Source of the DNA: Novosphingobium profundi
Lineage (GTDB): Bacteria > Pseudomonadota > Alphaproteobacteria > Sphingomonadales > Sphingomonadaceae
Assembly: GCF_018491765.1 (NCBI RefSeq)
Contig: NZ_JABWCU010000003.1
Location: 424,253 to 488,252, forward strand
Direction: 5' to 3'
Length of the DNA: 64,000 bases
Shown here: positions 1 to 8,621 of the stretch, in pieces
Position numbering within the stretch: position 1 is the stretch's first letter
Layout of the letters: every line of letters starts with the position of its first letter
Notes under the pieces: generated by a model
What the model was told of the DNA's origin: nothing
The model's database searches: none
What the model saw: the letters and a program-made list of their open reading frames with translations, nothing else
Position numbers and translations under genes: made by a program

Positions 1-36
1 GTCTATGTGCGGCACCAACGGCTGCGAGATCGACAA
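1..36 (-). CDS. 5' end of a gene cut by the window edge, possibly phyR/ecfG-like
   Basis: Only 12 codons are visible, reading off the left edge. A strong ribosome binding site (AAAGGAG on the minus strand, forward 44-50) lies 8 bases before a TTG codon at 36. The encoded start reads MSISQPLVPHID. General stress regulators of the PhyR/EcfG group often open with a similar SIS..L-PH stretch, and the genes upstream on the same strand are of stress type, so that family is a guess. It follows the 61-residue gene by 26 bases and is probably its operon partner. The fragment is too short for a firm assignment. Confidence 0.3.
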   Translation of the reverse strand, partial: MSISQPLVPHID

Positions 37-62
37 TGATCAATCTCCTTTGTGAGCAGCGT

Positions 63-248
63 TCATTGCTGCGAGGGATAATCCTCGGGTTTGACCGTGC
101 CGACGTTCGGACGGTCCTCGACCTTCTCGGGTTTCTGTCCACCCGGCGTTGGGCTGGCATCGCCGCCGGCATCGGGCCGTGCATCGCCAAGCGGGCCGTG
201 CGGGGTGGCCTCTTGCTCGCTCTTTCCTTTGGTTTCTTCGGTCATCAT
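63..248 (-). CDS. small acidic hydrophilic protein (61 aa), unknown function
   Basis: This encodes 61 residues rich in Glu, Lys, Pro, Gly and Asp, with no hydrophobic segment and no Cys, so it is likely a soluble disordered protein. A good ribosome binding site (GAAGGAAGG) precedes two consecutive ATG codons (248 and 245), and either could be used. It is the third gene of a minus-strand run after the DUF3175 gene and an 86-residue basic protein. Small disordered proteins of this kind are common in general-stress clusters of sphingomonads. I do not recognise a named family, and the coding call rests on the start signal, the composition and the operon position. Confidence 0.6.
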   Translation of the reverse strand: MMTEETKGKSEQEATPHGPLGDARPDAGGDASPTPGGQKPEKVEDRPNVGTVKPEDYPSQQ

Positions 249-265
249 CGGATCCTTCCTTCGGT

Positions 266-526
266 TCAGTAGCGGCCGTCTCGCGCGTTGCTGCGTCCAG
301 CGCCGTCGCGCCCGGCGCGCGTATCGTCTTCCTCGCCCTTGCGGGTCATAGCATCCGGATCATGGTAATCAGGAGCACAGCCGCCGCTCAGCGGATCGCG
401 TCTGGCCTCGCGGTCGAGCGTGCCCCTCGACCGGCGCGCCGCGCCTCCGGGCCGCTTCTCGGTCGAGATGTTGGGATTGCGGGATTGTTGCGTCGGGAGT
501 TCGCTCTTGCGCCGGGCCTTATCCAT
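266..526 (-). CDS. small basic hydrophilic protein (86 aa), unknown function
   Basis: The longer open frame here is mostly a shadow of the DUF3175 gene. The real start is probably the ATG at 526, with a near-ideal ribosome binding site (TAAGGAG, 7-base spacing). The 86-residue product opens MDKARRKSEL, is rich in Arg, Asp, Gly and Ser, and has no membrane segment, which suggests a disordered protein that may bind nucleic acid or act in stress. Its start overlaps the end of the DUF3175 gene by 8 bases, implying translational coupling, and the 61-residue gene follows 17 bases later. No named domain is recognised. Confidence 0.55.
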   Translation of the reverse strand: MDKARRKSELPTQQSRNPNISTEKRPGGAARRSRGTLDREARRDPLSGGCAPDYHDPDAMTRKGEEDDTRAGRDGAGRSNARDGRY

Positions 527-824
527 GGGCCGACTCCTTATCCGCATGCGGCTCCTTGCCGAACGCCTTGCGCAGCTCGTCCTTGGCTTCCTCAAGCACC
601 TTGCGCTGACGCTTGCCGAGATTGTCGCCGGCGCGATTGATATAGAAAGTGAGCATGCCCATCGCCGACTGAAGTGGCGTGCCCTTGCGTCGCTTGCTGT
701 GCTCGGCCGAGCGCTTGAGCGACTGCGCGATCTTCGCCGGATCGTCTTGCTTGAATACGCCCTCGTCGAGATCAAGTGCGTCACTATGTTCGGTCACGTC
801 CTGCGACCATTTCTTCTTAGACAT
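519..824 (-). CDS. DUF3175 domain protein
   Basis: This 101-residue protein matches the DUF3175 pattern: an N-terminal SKKKWSQDVTEHSDALDLDE stretch, then FKQDDPAKIAQSLKRSAE, and a conserved middle with TPLQSAMGMLTFYINRAG. A Lys/Glu-rich tail follows. The family is small, soluble and of unknown function, and is common in alphaproteobacteria and pseudomonads near stress genes. The ATG at 824 is preferred over a GTG at 830 because GGAG lies 8 bases upstream of the ATG. It heads a minus-strand cluster with two small hydrophilic proteins and a gene cut by the window edge. Expression under the general stress response is inferred from context only. Confidence 0.8.
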   Translation of the reverse strand: MSKKKWSQDVTEHSDALDLDEGVFKQDDPAKIAQSLKRSAEHSKRRKGTPLQSAMGMLTFYINRAGDNLGKRQRKVLEEAKDELRKAFGKEPHADKESAHG

Positions 825-1109
825 GTCCACGTCTCCAGATGCGGGTGCGGGTCAAAGATCGGCATCGGTGAGTTCGCGCGGCGTCGCGAGAACACTCATG
901 CCTAGAGCCGTATGGCCCTGGTGCTTTCTCAAGAAACGCCGGCCGCCCCGGAAAGGTGCCCGGCGTCAAGCATTCCTTCCCAAATCCCGCCCGCATCGTC
1001 CAATTTGCGGCCAGCCACCCTTTGCCGGCGGGCGGTGGGCCTGACCGCAGGGACGGACAAACCAGCAGCTGGGTTCTTCTCACGCGATCAGAAGAAGGAA
1101 GAAGGTTAG
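825..1109. other. intergenic stretch, no supported gene
   Basis: These 285 bases separate the leftward stress cluster from the rightward cinA relic. Short open frames exist on both strands, but they have arbitrary composition and poor start signals. The promoter of the leftward cluster should lie here. I looked for the GGAAC/CGTT pair typical of EcfG promoters and did not find a convincing match. A purine-rich stretch at 1091-1105 could be the old ribosome binding site of cinA. Confidence 0.4.
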
Positions 1110-1650
1110 GCCTCGGTCGCCGAGACGCTGGAGCCGATCCTGTCCGACGCGGTGACGCGCGCAGCTGCGTCCCTGCTCGAAGCGCAGGTTGCCGGACTCA
1201 GCATCGCCTTCGCGGAAAGCTGCACGGGCGTGTCTGTTGGCTTTGCTACTCACCGCGCTCGAGGGGGCGAGTGACGCCTTCGAGCGCGGTTTCATCGCCT
1301 ACAGCAAGCTGCCCAAGTGTGATTTGCTGGGAGTCAGCCATTCCATGATCGGCAATTACGGCGCGGTCAACGAGGCGGTAGCGCGCGCGATGGCGCTGGG
1401 CGCACTTGCGCGCTCAAACGCGAGCCTCGCGATCGCTATTACCGGCTTCGCCGGACCTGCCGGACCAGGCGACGAGGCGGGCCTCGTCCATTTCGCCTGC
1501 GCCCTACACGGTATCGCGAGTCGGCACGGGGTAGAGCATTTCGGCGACATCGGGCGCAGTCCGGACCGCCTGCCTGCGCGTGGCGATGCTCGGCGATATG
1601 CCGGCCGCCGCCAGGCGGCGGCCGCGTGCCGTTAGTCAAAAGGATTCTCA
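1110..1650 (+). pseudogene. cinA/pncC relic (nicotinamide-nucleotide amidohydrolase domain), two frameshifts
   Basis: Joining three frames recovers a CinA C-terminal (PncC-type) protein, an enzyme that deamidates nicotinamide mononucleotide. The first frame (from about 1110) gives AETLEPIL and GLSIAFAESCTG, the family's ESCTGG signature. Around 1213-1219 one extra base shifts to a frame with LLALLLTALEGASDAFERGF, LLGVSHSMI, GAVNEAVARAMA, ITGFAGPAG and FGDIGRS. Near 1556-1562 a second shift leads to VRTACLRVAMLGDMPAAA. No start codon is visible in the first frame at the expected place. The gene is therefore dead or badly sequenced. Its neighbour on the right is the respiratory operon, 263 bases away. 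Confidence 0.8.
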
Positions 1651-1912
1651 GATGCAATGAAACTAAATAATTTAAGTCCATTAAATCAATTTCTTAGATA
1701 TTATTCGCATTTTAGAGCGAAGCGTCATCTGTCCAGTTGGAATTGCCCATCAAAGGTTTCACATAACGTCGGTATCGAACATTCAGGGTGTTGCGACGAA
1801 CAAGAGCATCGCGAGGGGCCAATCGACCCAGACAAGCTTCGCGGAGCAGCGACATTGAAAGTTTTCGGGAACGCTTTGTGCTGCGCTTGGTTGCGAAGGC
1901 AGGGAGGGCAAA
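1651..1912 (+). promoter_or_regulatory. AT-rich leader of the act-cox operon
   Basis: These 262 bases lie between the cinA relic and actA and contain no supported gene. The first 80 bases (about 1655-1720) are strikingly AT-rich against the surrounding GC-rich DNA, as expected of a promoter region. I could not pick a single -35/-10 pair with confidence. The only clear translation signal is AGGGAGGG at 1901, just ahead of the TTG start of actA. Because the downstream genes overlap throughout, this is the likely control point for the whole respiratory operon. Confidence 0.4.
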
Positions 1913-2575
1913 TTGAGCCAGCTATTCCAGCCAACGTCGAACACGCTTGCGCGACTGGCGCTCGTGGCCCTCGTCGCCGGCCCGCTGCTGCTCGCGATCA
2001 TCGGCGGTGTCCTCGCCAGAAGCAAATACATGACCGGGGAGGGCCGTTTCGTGGAACAGGAGGTGCCTTTCAGCCACAAGCATCATGCAGGCGAGCTCGG
2101 CATTGATTGCCGCTATTGCCATACCGGCGTCGAGGTCCAGGCGGATGCGGTCGTGCCGCCAACCCATACCTGCATGACCTGCCACTCGCAGGTATGGACC
2201 AATGCATCGATGCTCGCCCCCCTGCGCAAAAGCCTTGCCGAGAACAGGCCGCTGGCCTGGAAGCGCGTAAACCGCATGCCCGACTACGTCTATTTCGATC
2301 ACCACGTCCACGTGAAGAACGGCGTGCCTTGTGAGGCCTGCCACGGCGACGTGCGCGCCATGCCGCTGACCCGTCAGGCGGCACCGTTGACGATGGGCTG
2401 GTGCCTCGGCTGCCACACGTCGCCAGAGGATCATCTTGTCGCGCCCGCCCGTGTTTACGACAGCGCGCCATACGAAGGCCGCACGGCGAGGGACCGCGAC
2501 TTCGCCCGGATGACGGTGGCCCGCCTAGCCCATCAGGGCCGCAACCTCACGGATTGCTCGACATGTCATCGCTGA
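1913..2575 (+). CDS. actA: alternative complex III subunit A, pentaheme cytochrome c
   Basis: ActA is the multiheme cytochrome subunit of alternative complex III, a quinol oxidase that replaces cytochrome bc1. The 220-residue protein has one N-terminal membrane anchor (residues 13-36) and five CXXCH heme sites: C66RYCH, C87MTCH, C140EACH, C164LGCH and C215STCH, the last at the extreme C terminus. Extra His residues between them can serve as axial ligands. Five hemes fits the known subunit. The start is a TTG with AGGGAGGG about 5 bases upstream. The end overlaps actB by 13 bases. It begins a 12-gene operon that continues into a caa3 oxidase. Confidence 0.93.
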   Translation: MSQLFQPTSNTLARLALVALVAGPLLLAIIGGVLARSKYMTGEGRFVEQEVPFSHKHHAGELGIDCRYCHTGVEVQADAVVPPTHTCMTCHSQVWTNASMLAPLRKSLAENRPLAWKRVNRMPDYVYFDHHVHVKNGVPCEACHGDVRAMPLTRQAAPLTMGWCLGCHTSPEDHLVAPARVYDSAPYEGRTARDRDFARMTVARLAHQGRNLTDCSTCHR

Positions 2576-5310
2576 GTCCCTCGCTCGACCGGCGCACGCT
2601 GCTGCGGATGATCGCTACCGGCGCCGCAGCGAGCGTGACGGGTTGCTCGGCTCCTAACGAGACCATCTACCCGTGGGTCGATCAGCCCGAGAACATGCTG
2701 CCGGGCAGCATTCGCCGCTATGCCACGGCGCTGCCATTCGCGGGCTATGGCCGCGGTGTCACCGGCCTTGTCACCGATGGGCGCCCGATCAAGCTTGAGG
2801 GCCTCGAAGCGCATCCCGCGAGCCTCGGCGCGACAGACCTTTTCACCGAGACGGCGCTGCTCGACCTCTACGATCCGCAGCGGCTGCAGGCGCCGCTTGG
2901 TCCCTCGGGGCCGGGAAGCTGGAGTGCGGCCGTAGCGTCGATCCGCGCGCGCCTCGAAGGGGGCGACGGCACCGGTCTTGCCTTGCTTACCGGGCGCGTG
3001 ACCTCGCCCACGATCCTGCGCGAAATCGACGCGCTGCGCCGGCGCTTGCCCGCGATGAATCATGTCGAATGGGAGCCGATCAACGACGACGCGCAGCTTG
3101 CAGGCCTCGAACGGGCCACCGGCAAACGCCTGCTCGCTAGACCGCGCCTTGACGATGCCGACGTCATCGTTGCCCTGGGAGCGGACCCGCTGGGGACAGG
3201 GCCCGACCAAGTCGCCCTTGCCCGCGCCTGGAGCGCGCGCCGCCGTCGCTCCCCGCCGCCGCGGCTCTATTGCGCTGAACCCTCGCTCACCGCAACCGGG
3301 GCGATGGCCGACCGCCGGGTGAGCGTGACGAGCAGCGAGATGGCCGCGCTCTGCCACCATATCGCCGCAGCCCTTGGAAAAGGCGCGGGCGCACCCGCCC
3401 TTCCGCAAGCCGTGCTCGAATTCGCCGCCTCGGCGGCCCGCGACCTTGCAGAGGTCCCGAGCCGCGCACTCGTGCTCGTCGGCCAGGACCAGCCGGCCGA
3501 CATGCACGCCTTCGCCGCCTGGCTGAACGGCGTGCTCCTGGCGCCGGTCGACTACATTGCCCCCATCGCATCCTCCGCATCCCACCAGGAGAGTCTGGCG
3601 GGGCTTACCGAGGCGATGCATGCAGGCAGTATCGACACGCTCGTCGTGCTCGGCGCCAACCCTGTCTATAACGCGCCGCCGGCGCTCGATTTCGCCGGCG
3701 CCATGCAGCGCGCGGCGCTGGCCGTCACCGCCGACGCCTTCCCGAGCGAGACTGGCGCTGAGGCCCACTGGCGCCTGCCGCTCAGCCATGCGCTCGAGGC
3801 GTGGAACGACTGGCGTTCCACCGATGGCACGGCCTCGATCGCGCAGCCGCTCGTGCGGCCGTTGTACGACACGCGCTCGGCCTCCGCGCTCATCGCCATG
3901 ATCGGCGATCCGGCCGCCGATGCGGCCAGCCAGCACCGCGTGCGCGAGACCTGGCGCGACCTCGACGATGCGGCTTGGATAGGTGCAGTGGCGGCAGGCG
4001 TGGTTCCCGATACCGCCGTTACCCCCGAGGCGGCCGGGCCGACCGCGCGCGTATTGCCGCAAATACCGCCGGGGCGGGCAATGGAACTGCAGGTCCGCCC
4101 CTCGCCGACGCTGTGGGACGGACGGCGCGCCAGCAATGCCTGGGCACAGGAATGCCCCGATCCGATCACCAAGGAAGTCTGGGGAGCGAGCCTGCGCTGC
4201 CATGCCCAGGACATGGCTGGCTGGGGCGTGAGCGAAGGAGACCATGTCCGCGTCAGCGCTGGCGGCGAGGCGTTGACATTGCCGGTGCGCACGGCCTCCG
4301 GCCAGCGCCGCGGGGTCGTCACCATGCTGGCCGGTCACGGCCGCGCGCAAAGTGGCGCGGTCGCCGAGGGGATCGGGCAGAACGCCTGGAAGCTCGCGGG
4401 CAGCGGGGCAGTCGCGGTCGCCCGGGCCGGGTCGGGCAGGGCGCCGATCGACACCCAGAGTGTCTTCGCGCTCGACGGCGAGCTTGCCAAGATCTTCCCG
4501 ATCGTGGCGCCGGGCGAGGCGCTGCCGACCAAGCCCGAGCAGCCGAGCTTGCTGCCCAATGGATCGCCCAAGGATTCGCCCGCGCCGCAATGGGCCATGG
4601 CTATCGACACGGACCTGTGCATTGGCTGCAATGCCTGCGTGGTCGCTTGCCAGGCCGAGAACAACGTGCCGGTGATCGGGCCCGACGAGATTGCGGCGGG
4701 GCGCGATATGCACTGGCTGCGCGTCGACCGCTACGAGGTGAGTGAGGAGGGCGCGACTGGTTTCCAGCCCGTCCCGTGCATGCAGTGCGAGAAGGCGCCT
4801 TGCGAGCCGGTCTGCCCGGTCGAAGCCTCCGTGCACAACTCCGAAGGGCTCAACCTGCAGGTCTACCACCGCTGCATCGGCACGCGCACGTGCGAGGCGA
4901 ATTGCCCCTACCGGGTCCGCCGCTTCAATTTCTTCGATTATTCGCAGCGCTCAGTATGGGGCGATGACGAGGCCCAGTCGGTCTCGGCGCAGCGTAATCC
5001 CAACGTGACCGTGCGCGGGCGCGGCGTCATGGAGAAATGCACCTACTGCATCCAGCGCATCTCCACCGCCGAGCACGAGGCGGACGCGAACAATGCACCG
5101 GTGGGCAAGGTGACGACGGCCTGTCAGGCAGCCTGCCCCACCGGCGCGATCACCTTCGGCTCGATCGCGGACGTGGACAGCGAGGTCTCGAAGAGGAAGC
5201 GCGACCCGCGCCACTATGCGCTGCTGGAAGACCTCGGCACCCGACCGCGCACCACCTACCTTGCACGTACGGTGAACGACGGGCGCCGCCACGGGAAGGG
5301 CGAGGCGTGA
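2563..5310 (+). CDS. actB: alternative complex III subunit B, molybdopterin-like/iron-sulfur protein
   Basis: This 915-residue protein has the ActB layout: a long N-terminal part related to molybdopterin oxidoreductases (without cofactor in characterised homologues) and a C-terminal ferredoxin-like part. The Fe-S region holds CIGCNACVVAC (near 685), CMQCEKAPCEPVCP (near 739), CIGTRTCEANCP (near 771) and CTYC...CQAACPTG (near 826-857). The third group lacks one Cys of the usual pattern, which is typical where a [3Fe-4S] cluster sits. The N terminus has a twin-arginine-like DRRTLLRM followed by a lipobox-like VTGC, suggesting folded export and membrane attachment. The ATG at 2563 lies inside the last codons of actA; the frame is open further upstream but only as a shadow. 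Confidence 0.93.
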   Translation: MSSLSPSLDRRTLLRMIATGAAASVTGCSAPNETIYPWVDQPENMLPGSIRRYATALPFAGYGRGVTGLVTDGRPIKLEGLEAHPASLGATDLFTETALLDLYDPQRLQAPLGPSGPGSWSAAVASIRARLEGGDGTGLALLTGRVTSPTILREIDALRRRLPAMNHVEWEPINDDAQLAGLERATGKRLLARPRLDDADVIVALGADPLGTGPDQVALARAWSARRRRSPPPRLYCAEPSLTATGAMADRRVSVTSSEMAALCHHIAAALGKGAGAPALPQAVLEFAASAARDLAEVPSRALVLVGQDQPADMHAFAAWLNGVLLAPVDYIAPIASSASHQESLAGLTEAMHAGSIDTLVVLGANPVYNAPPALDFAGAMQRAALAVTADAFPSETGAEAHWRLPLSHALEAWNDWRSTDGTASIAQPLVRPLYDTRSASALIAMIGDPAADAASQHRVRETWRDLDDAAWIGAVAAGVVPDTAVTPEAAGPTARVLPQIPPGRAMELQVRPSPTLWDGRRASNAWAQECPDPITKEVWGASLRCHAQDMAGWGVSEGDHVRVSAGGEALTLPVRTASGQRRGVVTMLAGHGRAQSGAVAEGIGQNAWKLAGSGAVAVARAGSGRAPIDTQSVFALDGELAKIFPIVAPGEALPTKPEQPSLLPNGSPKDSPAPQWAMAIDTDLCIGCNACVVACQAENNVPVIGPDEIAAGRDMHWLRVDRYEVSEEGATGFQPVPCMQCEKAPCEPVCPVEASVHNSEGLNLQVYHRCIGTRTCEANCPYRVRRFNFFDYSQRSVWGDDEAQSVSAQRNPNVTVRGRGVMEKCTYCIQRISTAEHEADANNAPVGKVTTACQAACPTGAITFGSIADVDSEVSKRKRDPRHYALLEDLGTRPRTTYLARTVNDGRRHGKGEA

Positions 5311-6680
5311 TGAAGCCGCACACGCGCCCCGAACATGGACGGCAATGGACGCTCCCCTCGGTCAGGACCTTGGGCGACGTCACCGAGATCGTGCTCGCGC
5401 CGCTGATGGACCGCAAGGCAGGGCGCAACTACTGGTTCGCCTTTGCCGCCAGCCTCGCCATCGCCGCCGTGGGAGCGACCGCGATCGGCTGGTCGATCGC
5501 GGTGGGGCCGGGGCTCTGGGGCAACAACACCTCGGTCGTCTGGGGCTTTCCCATCGCCAACTACGTGTGGTGGATCGGCATCGGCAACGCAGGGACGCTG
5601 ATCTCCTCGCTGCTGTTGCTCACCCGACAGGACTGGCGCGCGTCGATCAACCGCTTTGCCGAGGCGATGACGCTGTTCGCTGTCTCGATGGCGGGGATCT
5701 TTCCGATCCTGCACTTGGGGCGGCAGACCTACTTCTACTGGATGGCGCCTTATCCGAGCACGATGACCCTCTGGCCGCAATGGCGTAGTGCGCTCGTCTG
5801 GGATTTCTGGGCGATCCTTTGCTACCTGCTGTTTTCGGTTCTGTTCTTCTACGTTGGCCTCATTCCCGATCTAGCGGCCTTGCGCGACCGGTCGGGCAAG
5901 CTCGGCTGGCGGCGCTTCTATGGCTTTTTCGCCATGGGCTGGCAGGGAAGTGCGAGGCAGTGGCGAACGCAGGAGCGGCTGCACAAGGCGCTGGCGGTAC
6001 TCGCGGTTCCGCTGGTCTGCTCGGTCCACTCGATCGTTGGCCTCGACTTCGCCGCGAGCATGATGCCAGGCTGGATCGAGAGCGTGTTCCCGCCCTATTT
6101 CGTCGTCGGAGCGCTCTTCTCGGGTTTTGCCATGGTGGTGCTGATCGCGCTTGTCCTGCGCTGGTCGATGGGGCTCGAGGGGATCATCACGTCCGCGCAC
6201 TTCGATGCGATGGCCAAGATTCTGCTCGCCGCCGCGATCATCATGAGCGCCTCCTATGCCAGCGAATGGTTCAGCGCGGCCTGGAGTGGAGAGGCAGCGG
6301 ACCTCGCGCTGGTGCGCTTCGAGTTCACCGGGGCCTACTGGCCGCTCTATATCGCGATGCTCGCATGCAATGTCGCGGCGCCCCAGTTGTTCTGGGTGCC
6401 GCGCCTGCGCACGAGTGTGCGAGTGCTCGTCGGCGTATCCCTCGCAGTGCTCCTGGGCATGTGGCTCGAGCGCATCCTCATCATCATGGAGACGCTTTCG
6501 ACCGGGTACGATCCGGGCTTCTTCCGCCTCTATTCGGCGACTTTCGTCGACTTCGCGATTCTTGCCGGCACGCTCGGCGCTTTCGTGTGGCTGTTCCTCG
6601 TCTTCGCGCGCGTGCTGCCGGTCTGCTCGATGTACGAGACCCGCAAGCTGCTTGCGCGCGAGCGGGAGAACGACGCGTGA
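5310..6680 (+). CDS. actC: alternative complex III subunit C, NrfD-like quinol-binding membrane protein
   Basis: This 456-residue polytopic protein of the NrfD/PsrC family has about ten membrane helices. It is the proposed quinol-oxidising membrane subunit that passes electrons to ActB. Family marks include the N-terminal VTEIVLAPL segment, GFPIANYVWWIGIGNAGT in an early helix, ILHLGRQTYFYWMAPYP, and VHSIVGLDFAASMMPGW later on. The ATG overlaps the actB stop by one base (TGATG), so translation is coupled. The gene ends in a 4-base overlap with actD. Length is close to other ActC proteins and nothing appears to be missing. Confidence 0.93.
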   Translation: MKPHTRPEHGRQWTLPSVRTLGDVTEIVLAPLMDRKAGRNYWFAFAASLAIAAVGATAIGWSIAVGPGLWGNNTSVVWGFPIANYVWWIGIGNAGTLISSLLLLTRQDWRASINRFAEAMTLFAVSMAGIFPILHLGRQTYFYWMAPYPSTMTLWPQWRSALVWDFWAILCYLLFSVLFFYVGLIPDLAALRDRSGKLGWRRFYGFFAMGWQGSARQWRTQERLHKALAVLAVPLVCSVHSIVGLDFAASMMPGWIESVFPPYFVVGALFSGFAMVVLIALVLRWSMGLEGIITSAHFDAMAKILLAAAIIMSASYASEWFSAAWSGEAADLALVRFEFTGAYWPLYIAMLACNVAAPQLFWVPRLRTSVRVLVGVSLAVLLGMWLERILIIMETLSTGYDPGFFRLYSATFVDFAILAGTLGAFVWLFLVFARVLPVCSMYETRKLLARERENDA

Positions 6681-7186
6681 GTCGGCTCGCCATTGCCCTG
6701 TTCGACGACGAAGGGCCTTTCGTGCGCGCCAGCACGCGCGCGTTGGCTCGCGATTTCCGGATCCTGGGGCAGTGGGGGCCTTACCCGCTCGAGATTTTTG
6801 AAGACCATGGGGACACGCGCGCCATCGTCTGGGCCGTCGCGATCACCGGGATCCTCGGCGCGGCCGCGATGTTCGCACTCGCCACGTTCTCCACGTACGC
6901 CTACCCTTTCGATAGCGGCGGCCGCCCACTGTTCACCTGGCAGACCTTCCTCATCCCCTCGACCGAGTTCCTCGCGCTGACAGGAGCGATCGGCGGGGTG
7001 ATCGCGCTCTTCATCAAGGCCGGGCTGACCCGGCTGCACCATCGCGCGTTCGATCTGGCGGAAGTGGAGCGCGCCTCGCGCGACAGCTTCGTGCTCGCGC
7101 TCGCTTGCGACACCGGAGACAGCGCCAATGCCGCCGTCGCGCTGCTGGCCGAGGCCGGGGCCTTCCATACGCGGGTGGTCGAATGA
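6677..7186 (+). CDS. actD: alternative complex III subunit D (DUF3341)
   Basis: ActD is the DUF3341 subunit, a small membrane protein that packs against the large membrane subunits of alternative complex III. This copy has 169 residues with two hydrophobic segments (about 50-72 and 98-118) flanked by soluble ends. The N-terminal part carries the usual A-LFDDEGPFVRA and PYPLEIFEDHG pieces, the second resembling the family's PFPVHG motif. It starts with GTG in a GTGA overlap with the actC stop and ends in an ATGA overlap with actE. No enzymatic motif is expected or seen. Confidence 0.9.
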   Translation: MSRLAIALFDDEGPFVRASTRALARDFRILGQWGPYPLEIFEDHGDTRAIVWAVAITGILGAAAMFALATFSTYAYPFDSGGRPLFTWQTFLIPSTEFLALTGAIGGVIALFIKAGLTRLHHRAFDLAEVERASRDSFVLALACDTGDSANAAVALLAEAGAFHTRVVE

Positions 7187-7686
7187 AGCGGCGCGGAGTT
7201 TCGCTACTGTTGCTCGCGGCGCTTGCGCTCGGCGGGTGCGACCTTTCGATGAAGAACCAGGCGCGCGACGATCGTATGGGAAGCGCGCGGCTATGGAAGG
7301 ATGGCCCCGCACGGCAACCTCCACCCGAAGGCACCGTCGCCCAGGACGACGTCGCTCGCATGCAGGCGCTTGCGCATCCGCCGCCGCTGACCCGTGCGCT
7401 CGTCGATCGCGGGCAGGAGCGCTACGAGATCTATTGCCTGCCGTGCCACGGCGAGCGAGGGGAGGGCGACGGGCCCGTCGTCCAGCATGGTTTCCCGGCG
7501 CCGCCCTCCTACTGGACGACGCGGCTGGAGCAGGCGCCGCCCGGGTACGTCGTCGACGTCATCTCCCATGGCTATGGCGTCATGTACAGTTATGCCGACC
7601 GGGTCGAGCCTAAGGATCGCTGGGCCATTGCGGCCTACGTCAAGGCGCTGCAGGTGGCCGGTCGTGCCAGGGAGCGGGGGCGATGA
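7183..7686 (+). CDS. actE: alternative complex III subunit E, lipoprotein cytochrome c
   Basis: This 167-residue monoheme cytochrome c is the ActE subunit, the likely electron exit toward the oxidase. It has an N-terminal lipoprotein signal (LALGGC, lipid-bearing Cys19), a linker, and one heme site C85LPCH89. A Met in the following GYGVMYSYADRV stretch is the probable sixth ligand. The linker contains PPPEGTVAQDD, similar to the PVEGTVAR segment usual in ActE. It begins in an ATGA overlap with actD and ends in an ATGA overlap with actF. Confidence 0.92.
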   Translation: MKRRGVSLLLLAALALGGCDLSMKNQARDDRMGSARLWKDGPARQPPPEGTVAQDDVARMQALAHPPPLTRALVDRGQERYEIYCLPCHGERGEGDGPVVQHGFPAPPSYWTTRLEQAPPGYVVDVISHGYGVMYSYADRVEPKDRWAIAAYVKALQVAGRARERGR

Positions 7687-8621
7687 CGCGCAACTTGCTC
7701 GTCGGCGGCGCCCTGCTCGTGGGGATGGCGCTCTTGCTGCTGCTCGATCCCGCGGCCGTCGCGGCAGGGTGGCGCGCCGCGTTCCTCTCGGTCGGCGCGC
7801 CGGTCTTTGGGGCGGTGCTGATGCTGATGATCGCGCGCGTGGTCGAGACCGACTGGTCGGCGATGGCTGTCGTCGCGATGCCGCTGCCCGTCCTGGCGTT
7901 CTTCGCCCTCGCCATATTTTCCGCGCAGTTCGCCAGCCAGTTGCCCGACCATCTCGAGGTGTGGGCGAACCCGGTCTTCGTCGCCGCGCGCACGCTTGTT
8001 GCCGTCGCGGCGCTTTGGTTCGCGAGTAGCCGCCTCGCCGCGGGGGCGTCACGCAGCTTCGCGGCCGTGGCGCTTGCCGTGTGGACCGTGGCGATCACGC
8101 CCCTCGCCTACGACTGGATGCTGGGCGGAGAGCTCGGTCATCCGGTCTCGGCGGTGGGCATGATGCTGACGGCCGAGCAGGTGGGAGGGGCCGGTGCTGC
8201 CGTGCTCGCTTTCGGCCTTGGCGGCGCGCGGTTGCGAAGCGACTTGTCGTGGCTGCTGATCGCGGCGGCGCTTGGGCTCAGTTACATGATTTTCATGGAT
8301 TATCTCATCAAGTGGTATGCCGATCTGCCGAGCCAGGTGGAATGGTATCTTGCACGCGGCGGCGCGATGGCTTGGCTCGCGACCGGCGCACTGGTGCTCG
8401 GGCTGTTCGGGCCGATCGCGACACTCGCGTTTCTACCCGGCGAGACCGGACGCAGGGTAGCGGGCTTGCAAGCGCTCGCTGGCCTATTCCTCGCCAACCT
8501 GTGGTGGGTGGGGGCGGGCCGTTTGGCGGCGCTAGCGGCCCTGCTGGGCACGGCCGGAATCGGCCTGTGTTCGCTCGCCTTCGTCCAGTATCGCACCCGG
8601 CAGGAGGCTCGCCTTGGCTGA
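7683..8621 (+). CDS. actF: alternative complex III subunit F, polytopic membrane protein
   Basis: ActF is the second large membrane subunit, structurally a shortened relative of ActC. This copy has 312 residues and roughly eight to ten hydrophobic segments, somewhat shorter than ActF of Rhodothermus-type complexes. The stretch FMDYLIKWYADLPSQVEWYL matches the conserved F-DYLI-W--NLP-E--WY region of the family. It overlaps actE by 4 bases and the following small gene by 8 bases. Assignment rests on that motif, the helix pattern and the gene order A-B-C-D-E-F. Confidence 0.9.
   Translation: MTRNLLVGGALLVGMALLLLLDPAAVAAGWRAAFLSVGAPVFGAVLMLMIARVVETDWSAMAVVAMPLPVLAFFALAIFSAQFASQLPDHLEVWANPVFVAARTLVAVAALWFASSRLAAGASRSFAAVALAVWTVAITPLAYDWMLGGELGHPVSAVGMMLTAEQVGGAGAAVLAFGLGGARLRSDLSWLLIAAALGLSYMIFMDYLIKWYADLPSQVEWYLARGGAMAWLATGALVLGLFGPIATLAFLPGETGRRVAGLQALAGLFLANLWWVGAGRLAALAALLGTAGIGLCSLAFVQYRTRQEARLG

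Noticed and set aside
817..1083. 88-codon minus-strand frame upstream of the DUF3175 gene
   Set aside because: No ribosome binding site, no family resemblance, and it runs over the expected promoter region.
2566..4869. 767-codon minus-strand frame opposite actB
   Set aside because: Shadow of actB; no start signal or domain, and it contradicts the operon of overlapping plus-strand genes.
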